From the NCBI GenBank assembly GCA_023386265.1, contig JAEWKA010000002.1, positions 434,001-498,000 on the forward strand: a stretch of DNA of 64,000 nucleotides, in the 5' to 3' direction. Within the stretch, counting starts at the first letter, position 1. Each line of letters starts with the position of its first letter. The notes beneath the pieces are model-generated. The model saw nothing but the letters and a program-made list of their open reading frames with translations, did no database searches and was not told the DNA's origin. This document shows positions 15,440 through 24,280 of the stretch, piece by piece. Source of the DNA: Bacillota bacterium. Its GTDB lineage: Bacteria > Bacillota > Clostridia > Oscillospirales > Oscillospiraceae. Position numbers and translations under genes: made by a program.

Positions 15440-16539
15440 GAGAGTTAAAGCTTCTGCATGCCGCTGACCTTCATCTGGATTCCGCCTTTGAAGCGCTCTC
15501 CCCTGAACAGGCGGCAGAAAGACGTCAGGGTCAGAGAGAGCTTCTTTTCAGCATCGAAGAAATCGCCGAAAAGCGCGGAGTTGATGTGGTTTTGCTCAGT
15601 GGCGACGTATTCGAAGGAAACAGCGTCAAAAGCGAAACGCAGCGCGATATAGGCAGCTCGCTTGGCGCCCTGTCCTGCCCTGTTTTGATTGCGCCTGGAA
15701 ACCACGATCCGTATTCGGCTCATTCCGTGTGGGAGACCCTGCGCCTGCCGGAAAACGTTTACGTCTTTAAAAATGCGGAGCTTGAGTACGTTGAAATTAA
15801 GGGGATACCGGCTCGATTCTGGGGAGCGGGCTTTCAGAACACGTTCAGCCCCCCTCTGCTGCGCGGATTTTCTGCGCCCGAAAAGACTGATGATATCCCC
15901 GATGTCATGGTTACCCATGGTGATACCGGCGTCGGCGCATCGGACTATAACCCTATAAGCCGAGACGACCTAATAAAGAGTGGTATGGACTATGTAGCGC
16001 TCGGGCATATCCATGCCCGCACGCCTATTTTGAGGGCGGGAAAAACTGCCTATGCCTATCCGGGCTGCTCCGAGGGGCGCGGCTACGATGAAACGGGCGA
16101 AAAGGGGGCTCTGCTGGTTACAATTTCGGATAACGGAATAAAGGCCGAATTTGTTCCTCTCGGCGGAGTACGCTATGAGATTATTTCGGTCGATATCGGC
16201 GGGAAAGACGCAGTTGCCGCCATTACAGACGCGACAAGCGACCTTTCCGCAAACGACTGCTGTCGTCTTATTCTAACCGGCGAATGTGAAGTGCCGCCGG
16301 ACGTTAACGCGCTTCGAAAAAGCCTTGAGGGAAAATTCCGTGAGCTGCAGCTCAGAGACGAGACCGTTATGAAACGCGACGTTTGGGCGCAGAGAGGTCA
16401 GGATACCCTTACGGGAGTGTTCCTTGACAGGCTGTATATAATGTATGAGTCCGCAAAAAGCGACAAGGAGCTGGAAAAAATCTCGCTTGCTGCGAAATAC
16501 GGGCTTTCGGCAATCGAAAACGGAGGCGAGCTGATATGA
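15436..16539 (+). CDS. yhaO: SbcD/YhaO-like DNA repair metallophosphoesterase
   Basis: Putative nuclease subunit of an SbcCD/Mre11-Rad50-like complex. The 367-residue protein has the metallophosphoesterase motifs HAADLHLDSAF, SGDVFEG, GNHDPY, THGD and GHIHAR in order, all within the first 200 residues, and a C-terminal region that likely contacts the ATPase partner. It overlaps ymdB by four bases at its start and the YhaN-like ATPase gene by four at its end, so all three are probably translated as one coupled operon. Confidence 0.88.
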   Translation: MRELKLLHAADLHLDSAFEALSPEQAAERRQGQRELLFSIEEIAEKRGVDVVLLSGDVFEGNSVKSETQRDIGSSLGALSCPVLIAPGNHDPYSAHSVWETLRLPENVYVFKNAELEYVEIKGIPARFWGAGFQNTFSPPLLRGFSAPEKTDDIPDVMVTHGDTGVGASDYNPISRDDLIKSGMDYVALGHIHARTPILRAGKTAYAYPGCSEGRGYDETGEKGALLVTISDNGIKAEFVPLGGVRYEIISVDIGGKDAVAAITDATSDLSANDCCRLILTGECEVPPDVNALRKSLEGKFRELQLRDETVMKRDVWAQRGQDTLTGVFLDRLYIMYESAKSDKELEKISLAAKYGLSAIENGGELI

Positions 16540-18509
16540 AAATACATAAAATGACCGCTTCCTTTGGAAGACTGCAAAACGAAACGCTCGAACTTGATGA
16601 CGGTTTTAATATCGTATATGCCCCGAATGAGAGCGGCAAATCAACATGGTGCGGCTTTATTAGGGCCATGCTTTACGGCATAGAGTCATCTGCGCGCGAA
16701 AAAGCGGGTGTGAAGCCAGATAAAGTCAGATTTGCCCCGTGGAGCGGCGCTCCGATGGTGGGCTCAATGGATATCGAGCAAGAGGGAGCGGAGATAACCC
16801 TCATAAGAAAAGGCCGTGAGAGCGCGCCTATGCGCGATTTTTCGGCGGTCCTGACCGGAACGACAACCCCTGTGCGGGGTATTGATTCAAGCGCCGTAGG
16901 TGAGACGCTTCTGGGCGTTTCTAGAGACGTTTTCGAGCGCTCCGCCTATATCGGGCAGGGAAAAGTAGCGGCAGGCGGGAGCCCCGAGCTTGAAAAAAGG
17001 ATATCCTCGATCGTCCAGACCGGAGACGAAAATTCCTCGGCGACCGAAGCGGAGGAGCGCATCAAAGCGGCGATACGCAGGCGACGCTATAATAAAAGCG
17101 GACGCATTCCGGAAATCGAACGTGAACTGGAAGAGATACGCGGCGAGCTTTCAGAGAGCGTGCGAGAAGCGCTGAAAGGCGATGAGCTGAAAAGAGCAAA
17201 AGTTGCGGCGCTCGAGAGAAGGGACGCTCTTTTAATAAAGGTCGCAGATTCCAGAAAGACCACTAGACACGAGACGCTGGAAAAGCTCACGAGCTCCAGG
17301 AACAATGTAAAGGAACTTGAAAATAGCTATAATGAGCATTATGAAAGGCTGCTCGCGTCGGAGCGAAAGCTGGACGCCGGATTTTTCGGCAGACAGGACC
17401 CAAAGAATTGCACAAGCCGCTTTGAAGCCGACGCGGACAAGCTGCATAAGCTTGAGAAAAGTGCCAACAAAGGCGGAAGCGCAGCGCTTAACTATGCGCT
17501 GCTTGTGGTTTTGCTGTTAGCCGCAGTCGCATTTGAACTGCTGGCTGATTTCAATCTGATGCCGCTCACGGGCTTTGCGGTGTATATACCGCGTATCGCG
17601 GCCGGAGTTTTGGCTATAATCCAATTTATACGTGTACTCATGCTCCGAAAAAAGAGAAAAACATTTCTCGTACAGAAAAATGAAATCCTGTCCCAGTATG
17701 GCGGCGCGACGGAGGACGCTATACGCACCGTGCTAGCGAGCCATGAAAACGACTTCGCTGAATTCACCTCGGCAGAAGCAGGTAAAATTGAAGCCTCGGA
17801 AAAGCTCGAGGAGGCAAGATTCACTCAATCGGAGCTGGAAGCAGCAGTTTTGAAGGATCTTGATTTTGTGGATAACGACAGTGAGGCATCGCAGTATAAA
17901 AAGCTTCTCGACGACGCGGAAATTGCCCTGCGCAACATTCGCGAGCAGTCCGCTTCGTGGGAGGGACGTCAGAGCGCCATGAAGGATCCGGAAGAACTGA
18001 AAACACGGCTCACGGATCTCACGGCGGAGCTTGATAAGCTGACAGAGGAACTGGGCGCGCTCAATCTTGCGCTCGACACCCTGCGCGACGCGGGCGAAGA
18101 AATTTCCCACCGTATTACACCGCAGCTAAGCGCGAGAACAGCGGAGCTTTTTTCAAAGCTCACAGCATCGCGTTACGACGCTGTGCTTCTCGACAAGGAA
18201 CTTAAAGCAGCGGCAAGACCGCAGGGCGATTCCATACCGAGAGATTTTTCGTTCCTAAGCGCGGGGACGATAGACCAGCTCTATCTTGCCGTAAGACTTG
18301 CAATAACCGAGCTTGCGCTGCCGGAAGAAAAGTCGTGCCCCATAATACTCGACGACGCGCTCGTGAATTTTGATGACGAACGCTGCGAAAGAGCGCTCGC
18401 ACTTTTGAAAGAGCTGGCGCTTCACAGGCAGGTCATCCTCTTCACCTGTCACAGACGCGAAGCGGAGCTTGTGAAAGCTGTATCCGGCGTGCGGGTGACG
18501 GAAATATAA
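16536..18509 (+). CDS. yhaN: YhaN/SbcC-like AAA ATPase with internal membrane hairpin
   Basis: ATPase partner of the preceding nuclease. The 657 residues hold a Walker A (NESGKSTW, near residue 34), long coiled-coil arms, two closely spaced hydrophobic helices at about residues 322-368 (ALLVVLLLAAVAFELL and AAGVLAIIQFI) in the middle, and a C-terminal signature (FLSAGTIDQLYLAVRLAI) with Walker B CPIILDDALVNFDDER. The layout matches the YhaN group, which differs from classical SbcC in having a membrane-inserted hairpin where the zinc hook would be. It is shorter than the Bacillus protein because the coils are shorter. Confidence 0.85.
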   Translation: MKIHKMTASFGRLQNETLELDDGFNIVYAPNESGKSTWCGFIRAMLYGIESSAREKAGVKPDKVRFAPWSGAPMVGSMDIEQEGAEITLIRKGRESAPMRDFSAVLTGTTTPVRGIDSSAVGETLLGVSRDVFERSAYIGQGKVAAGGSPELEKRISSIVQTGDENSSATEAEERIKAAIRRRRYNKSGRIPEIERELEEIRGELSESVREALKGDELKRAKVAALERRDALLIKVADSRKTTRHETLEKLTSSRNNVKELENSYNEHYERLLASERKLDAGFFGRQDPKNCTSRFEADADKLHKLEKSANKGGSAALNYALLVVLLLAAVAFELLADFNLMPLTGFAVYIPRIAAGVLAIIQFIRVLMLRKKRKTFLVQKNEILSQYGGATEDAIRTVLASHENDFAEFTSAEAGKIEASEKLEEARFTQSELEAAVLKDLDFVDNDSEASQYKKLLDDAEIALRNIREQSASWEGRQSAMKDPEELKTRLTDLTAELDKLTEELGALNLALDTLRDAGEEISHRITPQLSARTAELFSKLTASRYDAVLLDKELKAAARPQGDSIPRDFSFLSAGTIDQLYLAVRLAITELALPEEKSCPIILDDALVNFDDERCERALALLKELALHRQVILFTCHRREAELVKAVSGVRVTEI

Positions 18510-18537
18510 AAAGTTGAAAACAGCGAAAGGAAGCCGA

Positions 18538-19539
18538 ATGAACACATTTGGAGAAAACTTGAAGCTGACGATATTCGGCGAATCGCATGGCGAGGCTGTT
18601 GGCATGGTGCTGGACGGATTTCCGGCCGGTGAGAGCATTGACCTTGACATGGTTCGTGAAGAGCTTAAACGAAGAGCGCCAGGAATGTCCGAACTTAGCA
18701 CGGCGAGAATTGAGCCTGATGAGCCAATATTAATATCCGGACTTATGGACGGACACAGCACCGGCGCCCCCATCTGTGCAATGATTAAAAATACCGACGC
18801 GAGGTCCTCGGACTACCGCCCCGAAAAGCCGCGCCCGGGTCACGCTGACTTGACCGCACAGATAAAATACAGGGGCTTTGCCGACTACAGAGGCGGCGGA
18901 CCTTTCAGCGGCAGACTGACCGCGGCGATGGTTCTCGCGGGCGCCATTTTTAAGCAGGCGCTCGAACGGAGAGACATTTTTGCCGAGGCGAAGATAGTCC
19001 GAATCGGTTCGGCAGAAATTATGCAGCCGGATTTTGATTTTGCGATGCGAAAGGAAATTCTTGATGCGCGCGCAAGCGGGGACAGTGTCGGCGGAGTTAT
19101 AGAGTGTACCACAACGGGGCTGCCTGCGGGTCTGGGAGGACTCATGTTCGGCGGGCTGGAGTCAAGGATTGCGGCCGCCCTCTGTGCAATACCAGGAGTC
19201 AAGGGTATTGAGTTCGGAGCGGGTTTCGAAATTGCAAAAATGCGCGGCTCGGAGGCGAACGATCCTATCAGGCTCGAAAACGGCAGGATATTTACAGAGA
19301 CAAACAATTCCGGCGGTATAAACGGCGGACTCACGAACGGAATGCCGCTCATCGTACGCTGTGCCCTTCGGCCCACGCCGTCTATTACGAGAGAGCAGAA
19401 GACAGTAGATCTGTCAAAAATGGAAAACACAACAATGCGCATTTCGGGAAGGCATGACCCCTGCATCGTACCCCGTGCCGTACCCGTTGTTGAGAGTATG
19501 GTGGCGTTCTGTATAATGGACGCTATCTGCGGTGACTAA
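18538..19539 (+). CDS. aroC: Chorismate synthase
   Basis: Last enzyme of the shikimate pathway. It converts 5-enolpyruvylshikimate 3-phosphate to chorismate with reduced FMN. I start it at ATG 18538, which follows AAAGGAAG and gives the conserved N-terminus MNTFGENLKLTIFGESHG. The frame upstream from 18514 has only a TTG. Other landmarks are RPGHADLTAQIKYRGFADYR, GGGPFSGRLTAA and RHDPCIVPRAVPVVE. At 333 residues it is a little shorter than most bacterial enzymes (about 360) but looks complete. No other aromatic pathway gene is nearby. Confidence 0.93.
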   Translation: MNTFGENLKLTIFGESHGEAVGMVLDGFPAGESIDLDMVREELKRRAPGMSELSTARIEPDEPILISGLMDGHSTGAPICAMIKNTDARSSDYRPEKPRPGHADLTAQIKYRGFADYRGGGPFSGRLTAAMVLAGAIFKQALERRDIFAEAKIVRIGSAEIMQPDFDFAMRKEILDARASGDSVGGVIECTTTGLPAGLGGLMFGGLESRIAAALCAIPGVKGIEFGAGFEIAKMRGSEANDPIRLENGRIFTETNNSGGINGGLTNGMPLIVRCALRPTPSITREQKTVDLSKMENTTMRISGRHDPCIVPRAVPVVESMVAFCIMDAICGD

Positions 19540-19628
19540 GCGTTTAGCGTTCGGAAACCCGGACACTTTACATATGGAGAACTCCATAGGAAAAATTGCG
19601 GCGATGCCGTGAGAAAAGAGATTTGGTT

Positions 19629-20645
19629 ATGGACGAAAAGACAAAAGAAACAGAACAGGAAAACCCCGTTGATACCGGAGCCGAGACTTCTGCTGAAGTC
19701 GAGGTAGCCGGAAAAGTGGCCGAGCCTTCTGCTGAGGTGATGCCGGCAAAAGCGGACTTTGGCGCCACATCCGGAATACCCGAAGGCGGAGCGCCTATGA
19801 AGAATAACAAGAGACTCATAAACGCTCTTATCAGAGTCGGATGCGCCCTCATTGTGGCTGCGATTCTGATAACGGTGACGAAGCTTTCGATTTTTGACCT
19901 CATAAAAAGGCCGGCGGAGACGGACGCTGCACAGAACGAAGAAATGGGCAGCTTTGTGAAGCAGGATGTTACGCTGTTACTGGGCGACCTGTCCGATCAG
20001 GGGTTGTCCAAGAACTATATGCTCGCCGTCAGCTACGACAAGATAATTGTTGTGCACTTCACGAATCGCTATCTTGCTAACGCGACCGCAATTGAAAACG
20101 ATACGCTCAAGTTTATCAATGGGGAAATTACGACATATGACAAGTATGTGACCGTCGAAGGCACAATCGAAAAACAGAGCGAGGACCTTTCGGGCAAGCT
20201 GTACGAATGGTTTGATGCAAATAGGTCATGGATGCAGGAAAAAGGCGTCATTTACGAGACTAATGACGCTGCAATCTACCTCTCCGACGCTGTTTTGACG
20301 GTTGACGCAGTTAACTCCATGAGCGAGACTCTTGTTTGGATTTTGACGGTGCTTGCCGCACTCTTGCTTCTATATATAATTGTGGAGCTTGTCCTTATGG
20401 CTTGCGGCGTCTATCTCAAAGAGCCGAAAAAGAAAAAAGCAATGTCTGGAACTGCAGAAGCAGACCACGACGAAAGAGAAGATAGCGGCAATGACGTGCA
20501 GGAAACCGCTGAAAATTCCGAAGAAACAGACGAGAAGCTTTGTGAAGACGCGGATGAATGCATAAAAGACGATGAAAAGCCGGAAAATAACGGCAGTTCG
20601 GAAGAGACGTCTGAGGAAAAAACAGAAATACAAGAGGATAAATGA
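19629..20645 (+). CDS. Two-helix membrane protein with acidic tail, unknown function
   Basis: I start it at ATG 19629, giving 338 residues. It has an acidic, Glu/Pro-rich cytoplasmic N-terminus (about 1-55), a membrane helix at about 64-85, an external domain of about 150 residues, a second helix at about 236-260 (WILTVLAALLLLYIIVELVLM) and a very acidic C-terminal tail of 80 residues rich in Glu and Asp. I recognise no family. Its stop overlaps the start of the RNA methyltransferase gene, so the two are probably co-transcribed. Confidence 0.65.
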   Translation: MDEKTKETEQENPVDTGAETSAEVEVAGKVAEPSAEVMPAKADFGATSGIPEGGAPMKNNKRLINALIRVGCALIVAAILITVTKLSIFDLIKRPAETDAAQNEEMGSFVKQDVTLLLGDLSDQGLSKNYMLAVSYDKIIVVHFTNRYLANATAIENDTLKFINGEITTYDKYVTVEGTIEKQSEDLSGKLYEWFDANRSWMQEKGVIYETNDAAIYLSDAVLTVDAVNSMSETLVWILTVLAALLLLYIIVELVLMACGVYLKEPKKKKAMSGTAEADHDEREDSGNDVQETAENSEETDEKLCEDADECIKDDEKPENNGSSEETSEEKTEIQEDK

Positions 20646-21757
20646 TGGAGCTGACTATCTGCGCTCCCTGCCATTTTGGCCTCGAGGGTCTGGTGGCGGA
20701 CGAAATGCGCCGTCTGAACTTTAAAAATGTGCGAGCCGAGAACGGGCGCGTCCGCTTTGACGGCTCAGAGGCGGACCTTGCTAAAGCAAGCGTAAATCTG
20801 CGCTGTGCCGAGCGCCTTCTAGTCGAAGTCGGTAGCTTTGAGGCTGTGACCTTCGATCAGCTTTTCGAAGGCGTGAAGGCCCTTCCATTTGAAAATTTTA
20901 TACCGAAGAATGCTGCCTTTCCCGTGAAGGGACACAGCGTAAATTCAAAGCTCTTTTCAATTTCAGACTGCCAGAGTATCATTAAAAAGGCTGTCGTTAC
21001 AAGGCTTTCAAAGAAGTACGGGCTCGAGTGGTTTCCCGAGGACGCCGAAAAAATACAAATCCAATTTTCAATCATGAACGATATCGCTACGATATATCTC
21101 GACACGAGCGGAGAAGGACTGCATAAGCGCGGCTACCGTCCCGCCCATGTTGCGGCCCCCCTGAGCGAAACGCTGGCGGCGGCGATGGTCATACTCTCGC
21201 GCTACCGCGGCAGGGACGATTTTTTCGACCCCTTCTGCGGAAGCGGAACGCTTGCAATCGAGGCGGCGCTCATCGCAAAAAACCGCGCCCCGGGGCTTAA
21301 CCGCAGCTTTGCGGCGGAGGAGTGGTCCTGCATTGACCGAAGGGTCTGGCGCGACGCCCGCGAGGAGGCACCGACGCGCGAATATAAGGGTGATTACCGC
21401 ATTTTCGCTTCAGATATCGATCCAAACGCGGTTGAGATTGCTAAAAACAACGCGGTACTTGCCAAGGTCAGCGACATAGTCCGCTTCGAAGTTGCAGACG
21501 CGACGAAGTTTAGCCGCAAAACCGAAAGGGGCGTAATTGTCACAAATCCGCCCTACGGTGAGCGCATCATGGAAAAGCGCGAGGCGGAGGAGCTATATTC
21601 AGCCTTCGGCAAGGCTTATTTCTCTTCTGAGAACTGGAGCCTATATCTGCTCTCCTCGCACACCGAATTTGAACGCACCTTCGGAAAAAACGCAGAAAAA
21701 AAACGCAAGCTATATAATGGCATGATAAAGTGCGACCTGTATATGTACCTGAAATAA
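20642..21757 (+). CDS. THUMP-domain RNA guanine N2-methyltransferase (RlmL/YpsC-like)
   Basis: Cytosolic S-adenosylmethionine-dependent methyltransferase that modifies guanine in rRNA. The 371 residues have an N-terminal ferredoxin-like and THUMP region (about 1-160) and a Rossmann methyltransferase domain with motif I DPFCGSGTLAIEAA and the catalytic motif IV NPPYGERI. The length matches the Bacillus YpsC type (one methyltransferase domain), not the long E. coli RlmKL fusion. It overlaps the stop of the preceding gene. Confidence 0.88.
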   Translation: MMELTICAPCHFGLEGLVADEMRRLNFKNVRAENGRVRFDGSEADLAKASVNLRCAERLLVEVGSFEAVTFDQLFEGVKALPFENFIPKNAAFPVKGHSVNSKLFSISDCQSIIKKAVVTRLSKKYGLEWFPEDAEKIQIQFSIMNDIATIYLDTSGEGLHKRGYRPAHVAAPLSETLAAAMVILSRYRGRDDFFDPFCGSGTLAIEAALIAKNRAPGLNRSFAAEEWSCIDRRVWRDAREEAPTREYKGDYRIFASDIDPNAVEIAKNNAVLAKVSDIVRFEVADATKFSRKTERGVIVTNPPYGERIMEKREAEELYSAFGKAYFSSENWSLYLLSSHTEFERTFGKNAEKKRKLYNGMIKCDLYMYLK

Positions 21758-21928
21758 AAAAACGGCAATTTGTTTTTATACTGCTGTGATTAATATCAGG
21801 AGAAAAACGGAGTAAATCCATGCTTGAAGTTGCAAAGCGGGTACAGTTGCACTTTGTTGAAAAAATTAGCTGAATTTAGCTATAATTTCGTCAAAATACA
21901 GCTTGCAGAATATTCCTGCATGGATTAT

Positions 21929-21966
21929 TATAATAGTCGTTAGCACTCAAAGCCAACGAGTGCTAA
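21929..21966 (+). promoter_or_regulatory. groESL promoter with CIRCE operator
   Basis: A -10 TATAAT (21929-21934) is followed by a perfect CIRCE element, TTAGCACTC (21940-21948), nine bases, GAGTGCTAA (21958-21966). CIRCE is the binding site of the heat-shock repressor HrcA, so groESL is induced by misfolded protein stress. Confidence 0.97.
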
Positions 21967-22006
21967 CGACCATAATTTCACAAACAATTTAGGAGGTATA
22001 TAAAAA

Positions 22007-22294
22007 ATGAACATCAAGCCTTTAGGAGACAGAGTAGTATTAAAGCAAATAGAGGCAGAGGAAAAGACGAAGAGCGGCATTATTCTCACAACCAACGCAA
22101 AAGAGAAGCCCTCGATTTTCGAAGTCGTTGTTGTTGGTGACGGCAAGCAGTCGGATGACACCGAAGTTAAAATGTTTCTCAAGGTCGGCGACAAAGTCAT
22201 CGCTAACAGATTTGCCGGAATGACCGCAAAGCTCGACGAAGACGAGTTTATTATCTTAAAGCAGTCCGACGTCGTTGCAATCGTTGAAGGCTAA
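22007..22294 (+). CDS. groES: Co-chaperonin GroES
   Basis: The 95-residue lid of the GroEL chaperonin. It begins MNIKPLGDRVVLKQIEAEEKT and carries the mobile loop (KTKSGIILT) that contacts GroEL, and ends in the usual LKQSDVVAIVEG. The ribosome site TTAGGAGG lies before the ATG. It is followed by groEL after 39 bases and governed by the CIRCE element upstream. Confidence 0.98.
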   Translation: MNIKPLGDRVVLKQIEAEEKTKSGIILTTNAKEKPSIFEVVVVGDGKQSDDTEVKMFLKVGDKVIANRFAGMTAKLDEDEFIILKQSDVVAIVEG

Positions 22295-22333
22295 AGGTCT
22301 TTACACAATATAACATTTGGAGGTTAACATTAT

Positions 22334-23977
22334 ATGGCTAAACAAATTATTTACGGTGAGCAGGCACGCGCAGCGCTAAAGCAAGGCGTCGATCAGCTCG
22401 CAAATACAGTCAGAATAACACTCGGGCCCAAAGGCCGCAACGTAGTTCTTGAGAAGAAATACGGCATCCCCCTTATCACCAACGACGGCGTTACGATTGC
22501 AAAAGAGATCGAACTCAAGGATCCGTTTGAGGATATGGGCGCACAGCTCATCAAGGAAGTCTCCACAAAGACCAACGACATCGCGGGCGACGGCACCACC
22601 ACCGCAACCATCCTCGCACAGGCGATGATTACAGAAGGCCTCAAGAACGTTGCAGCGGGAGCTAACCCCATGATTATGCGCCGTGGCATCAAGAAGGCGG
22701 CAGACGCTGCTGTCGAAGCTCTGCGCGTAAACTCCAAGCCTGTTAACGGCACGAAGGATATCGCAAGAGTCGGAACAGTCTCCTCTGACGATCCTTATAT
22801 CGGAAACCTCATTGCAAACGCAATGGAAAAGGTGTCCCAGAATGGCGTTATCACTATCGAAGAGTCAAAGACCGCCGAAACATTTTCCGAGATTGTTGAA
22901 GGCATGCAGTTTGATCGTGGCTACCTCACCCCTTACATGGTGACCAACACCGAAAAGATGGAAGCCGTTCTTGAGGATCCCTACATTCTTATCACCGACA
23001 AGAAAATTTCGAACCTTCAGGAGATTATCTCCGTCCTCGAAGCAACGATGAAGGCCGGCAGAAAACTTCTCATTATTGCCGAAGAAATTGAGGGCGACGC
23101 TCTTACAGGCATCATCGTCAATAAACTTCGCGGCACTTTCACCTGCGTATGCGTTAAGGCTCCTGGCTTTGGCGACAGACGCAAGGAAATGCTTGAAGAT
23201 ATCGCTATCCTCACTGGCGGACAGGTTGTAAGCTCCGAACTAGGAATGCAGCTTGATGATTTCGACGTCAACAACTTTGGTACCGCGCGTCAGGTCAAGG
23301 TTACAAAGGACAACACCATTATCATCGACGGCGCAGGCGATTCCCAGAAGATCAAGGACAGAGTCGATGCAATCACCCGTCAGATGCAGGATTCCAGTTC
23401 TGACTATGACAAGGATAAGTACAACGAGCGCATAGCAAAGCTTGCGGGCGGCGTTGCTGTCATTAAGGTCGGCGCAGAAACCGAAACCGAGATGAAGGAA
23501 AAGAAGCTCCGTATTGAGGACGCTCTTAACGCAACCCGCGCAGCTGTTGAGGAAGGTATCGTTGCAGGCGGCGGCACAGCCTATGTCAGAGCGGCTCTCT
23601 CCGCGGCAAAGCTTCTCGACGAACTGGAGGGCGACGAGAGAACAGGCGCAGCCTTAGTAGTTAAGGCTCTACAGGCGCCTATCCGCCAGATTGCGGAGAA
23701 TGCGGGCGTTGAAGGCGCGGTTGTTCTCGAGCAGGTTAAAAAGAGCGGCAGCGTCAACTACGGCTTCAATGCGGCAACCGAAGAGTATGTCGATATGATC
23801 GAAGCCGGCATTGTCGATCCGACAAAGGTTTGCCGCAGCGCAATCCAGAACGCGGCTTCCGTTTCCGCACTGGTCCTCACTACCGAGAGCCTTGTTGCCA
23901 ACATTCCCGAGCCCCCGATGCCCAGCATGAGCGCTGATGTCGGCGGTATGGGCGGCGGCATGGGCGGAATGTTCTAA
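22334..23977 (+). CDS. groEL: Chaperonin GroEL
   Basis: The 547-residue 60-kDa chaperonin, a double-ring ATPase that folds proteins inside its cavity. It has the N-terminal AKQIIYGEQARAALKQGV, the nucleotide-binding GDGTTTATILAQ, and the Gly/Met-rich tail MGGGMGGMF. Length and motifs are standard. The gene is followed by a strong terminator at 24001. Confidence 0.98.
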   Translation: MAKQIIYGEQARAALKQGVDQLANTVRITLGPKGRNVVLEKKYGIPLITNDGVTIAKEIELKDPFEDMGAQLIKEVSTKTNDIAGDGTTTATILAQAMITEGLKNVAAGANPMIMRRGIKKAADAAVEALRVNSKPVNGTKDIARVGTVSSDDPYIGNLIANAMEKVSQNGVITIEESKTAETFSEIVEGMQFDRGYLTPYMVTNTEKMEAVLEDPYILITDKKISNLQEIISVLEATMKAGRKLLIIAEEIEGDALTGIIVNKLRGTFTCVCVKAPGFGDRRKEMLEDIAILTGGQVVSSELGMQLDDFDVNNFGTARQVKVTKDNTIIIDGAGDSQKIKDRVDAITRQMQDSSSDYDKDKYNERIAKLAGGVAVIKVGAETETEMKEKKLRIEDALNATRAAVEEGIVAGGGTAYVRAALSAAKLLDELEGDERTGAALVVKALQAPIRQIAENAGVEGAVVLEQVKKSGSVNYGFNAATEEYVDMIEAGIVDPTKVCRSAIQNAASVSALVLTTESLVANIPEPPMPSMSADVGGMGGGMGGMF

Positions 23978-24000
23978 ACCACCAGAAAAACTAAATATTT

Positions 24001-24039
24001 CGTCCCGTGAATGATTTTTATTCACGGGACGCTTTTTTA
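24001..24039 (+). terminator. groESL terminator
   Basis: Arms CGTCCCGTGAAT and ATTCACGGGACG around a 7-base loop, followed by CTTTTTT. Confidence 0.95.
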
Positions 24040-24280
24040 TGGGTAGAATATAAGAAAAATGAACTGCATATTCAGCTTGTTATCATCATCGGGACAATAT
24101 TTGCGCTTGACATAATATTCATTACAAGTTAGAATAAACTGATGATATTTATTAGGATAGGGGAAGTCCTTTAACTCTCATTGCGATTCACCGGATAACG
24201 CCTGAAATGAATGTTTATCCGTATTATTAGTTATGCTTGCCACCTAATTCATAAAATGAAAAGGAGGTGTATAACTTACT
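24040..24280 (+). promoter_or_regulatory. Promoter and long leader of RNase Y
   Basis: TTGACA (24107-24112) and TAGAAT (24130-24135) are 17 bases apart, a strong vegetative promoter. The leader of about 140 bases contains a possible hairpin (GGATAA near 24193 with TTATCC near 24217) before the ribosome site AAAGGAGG. No gene is seen here. Confidence 0.6.
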
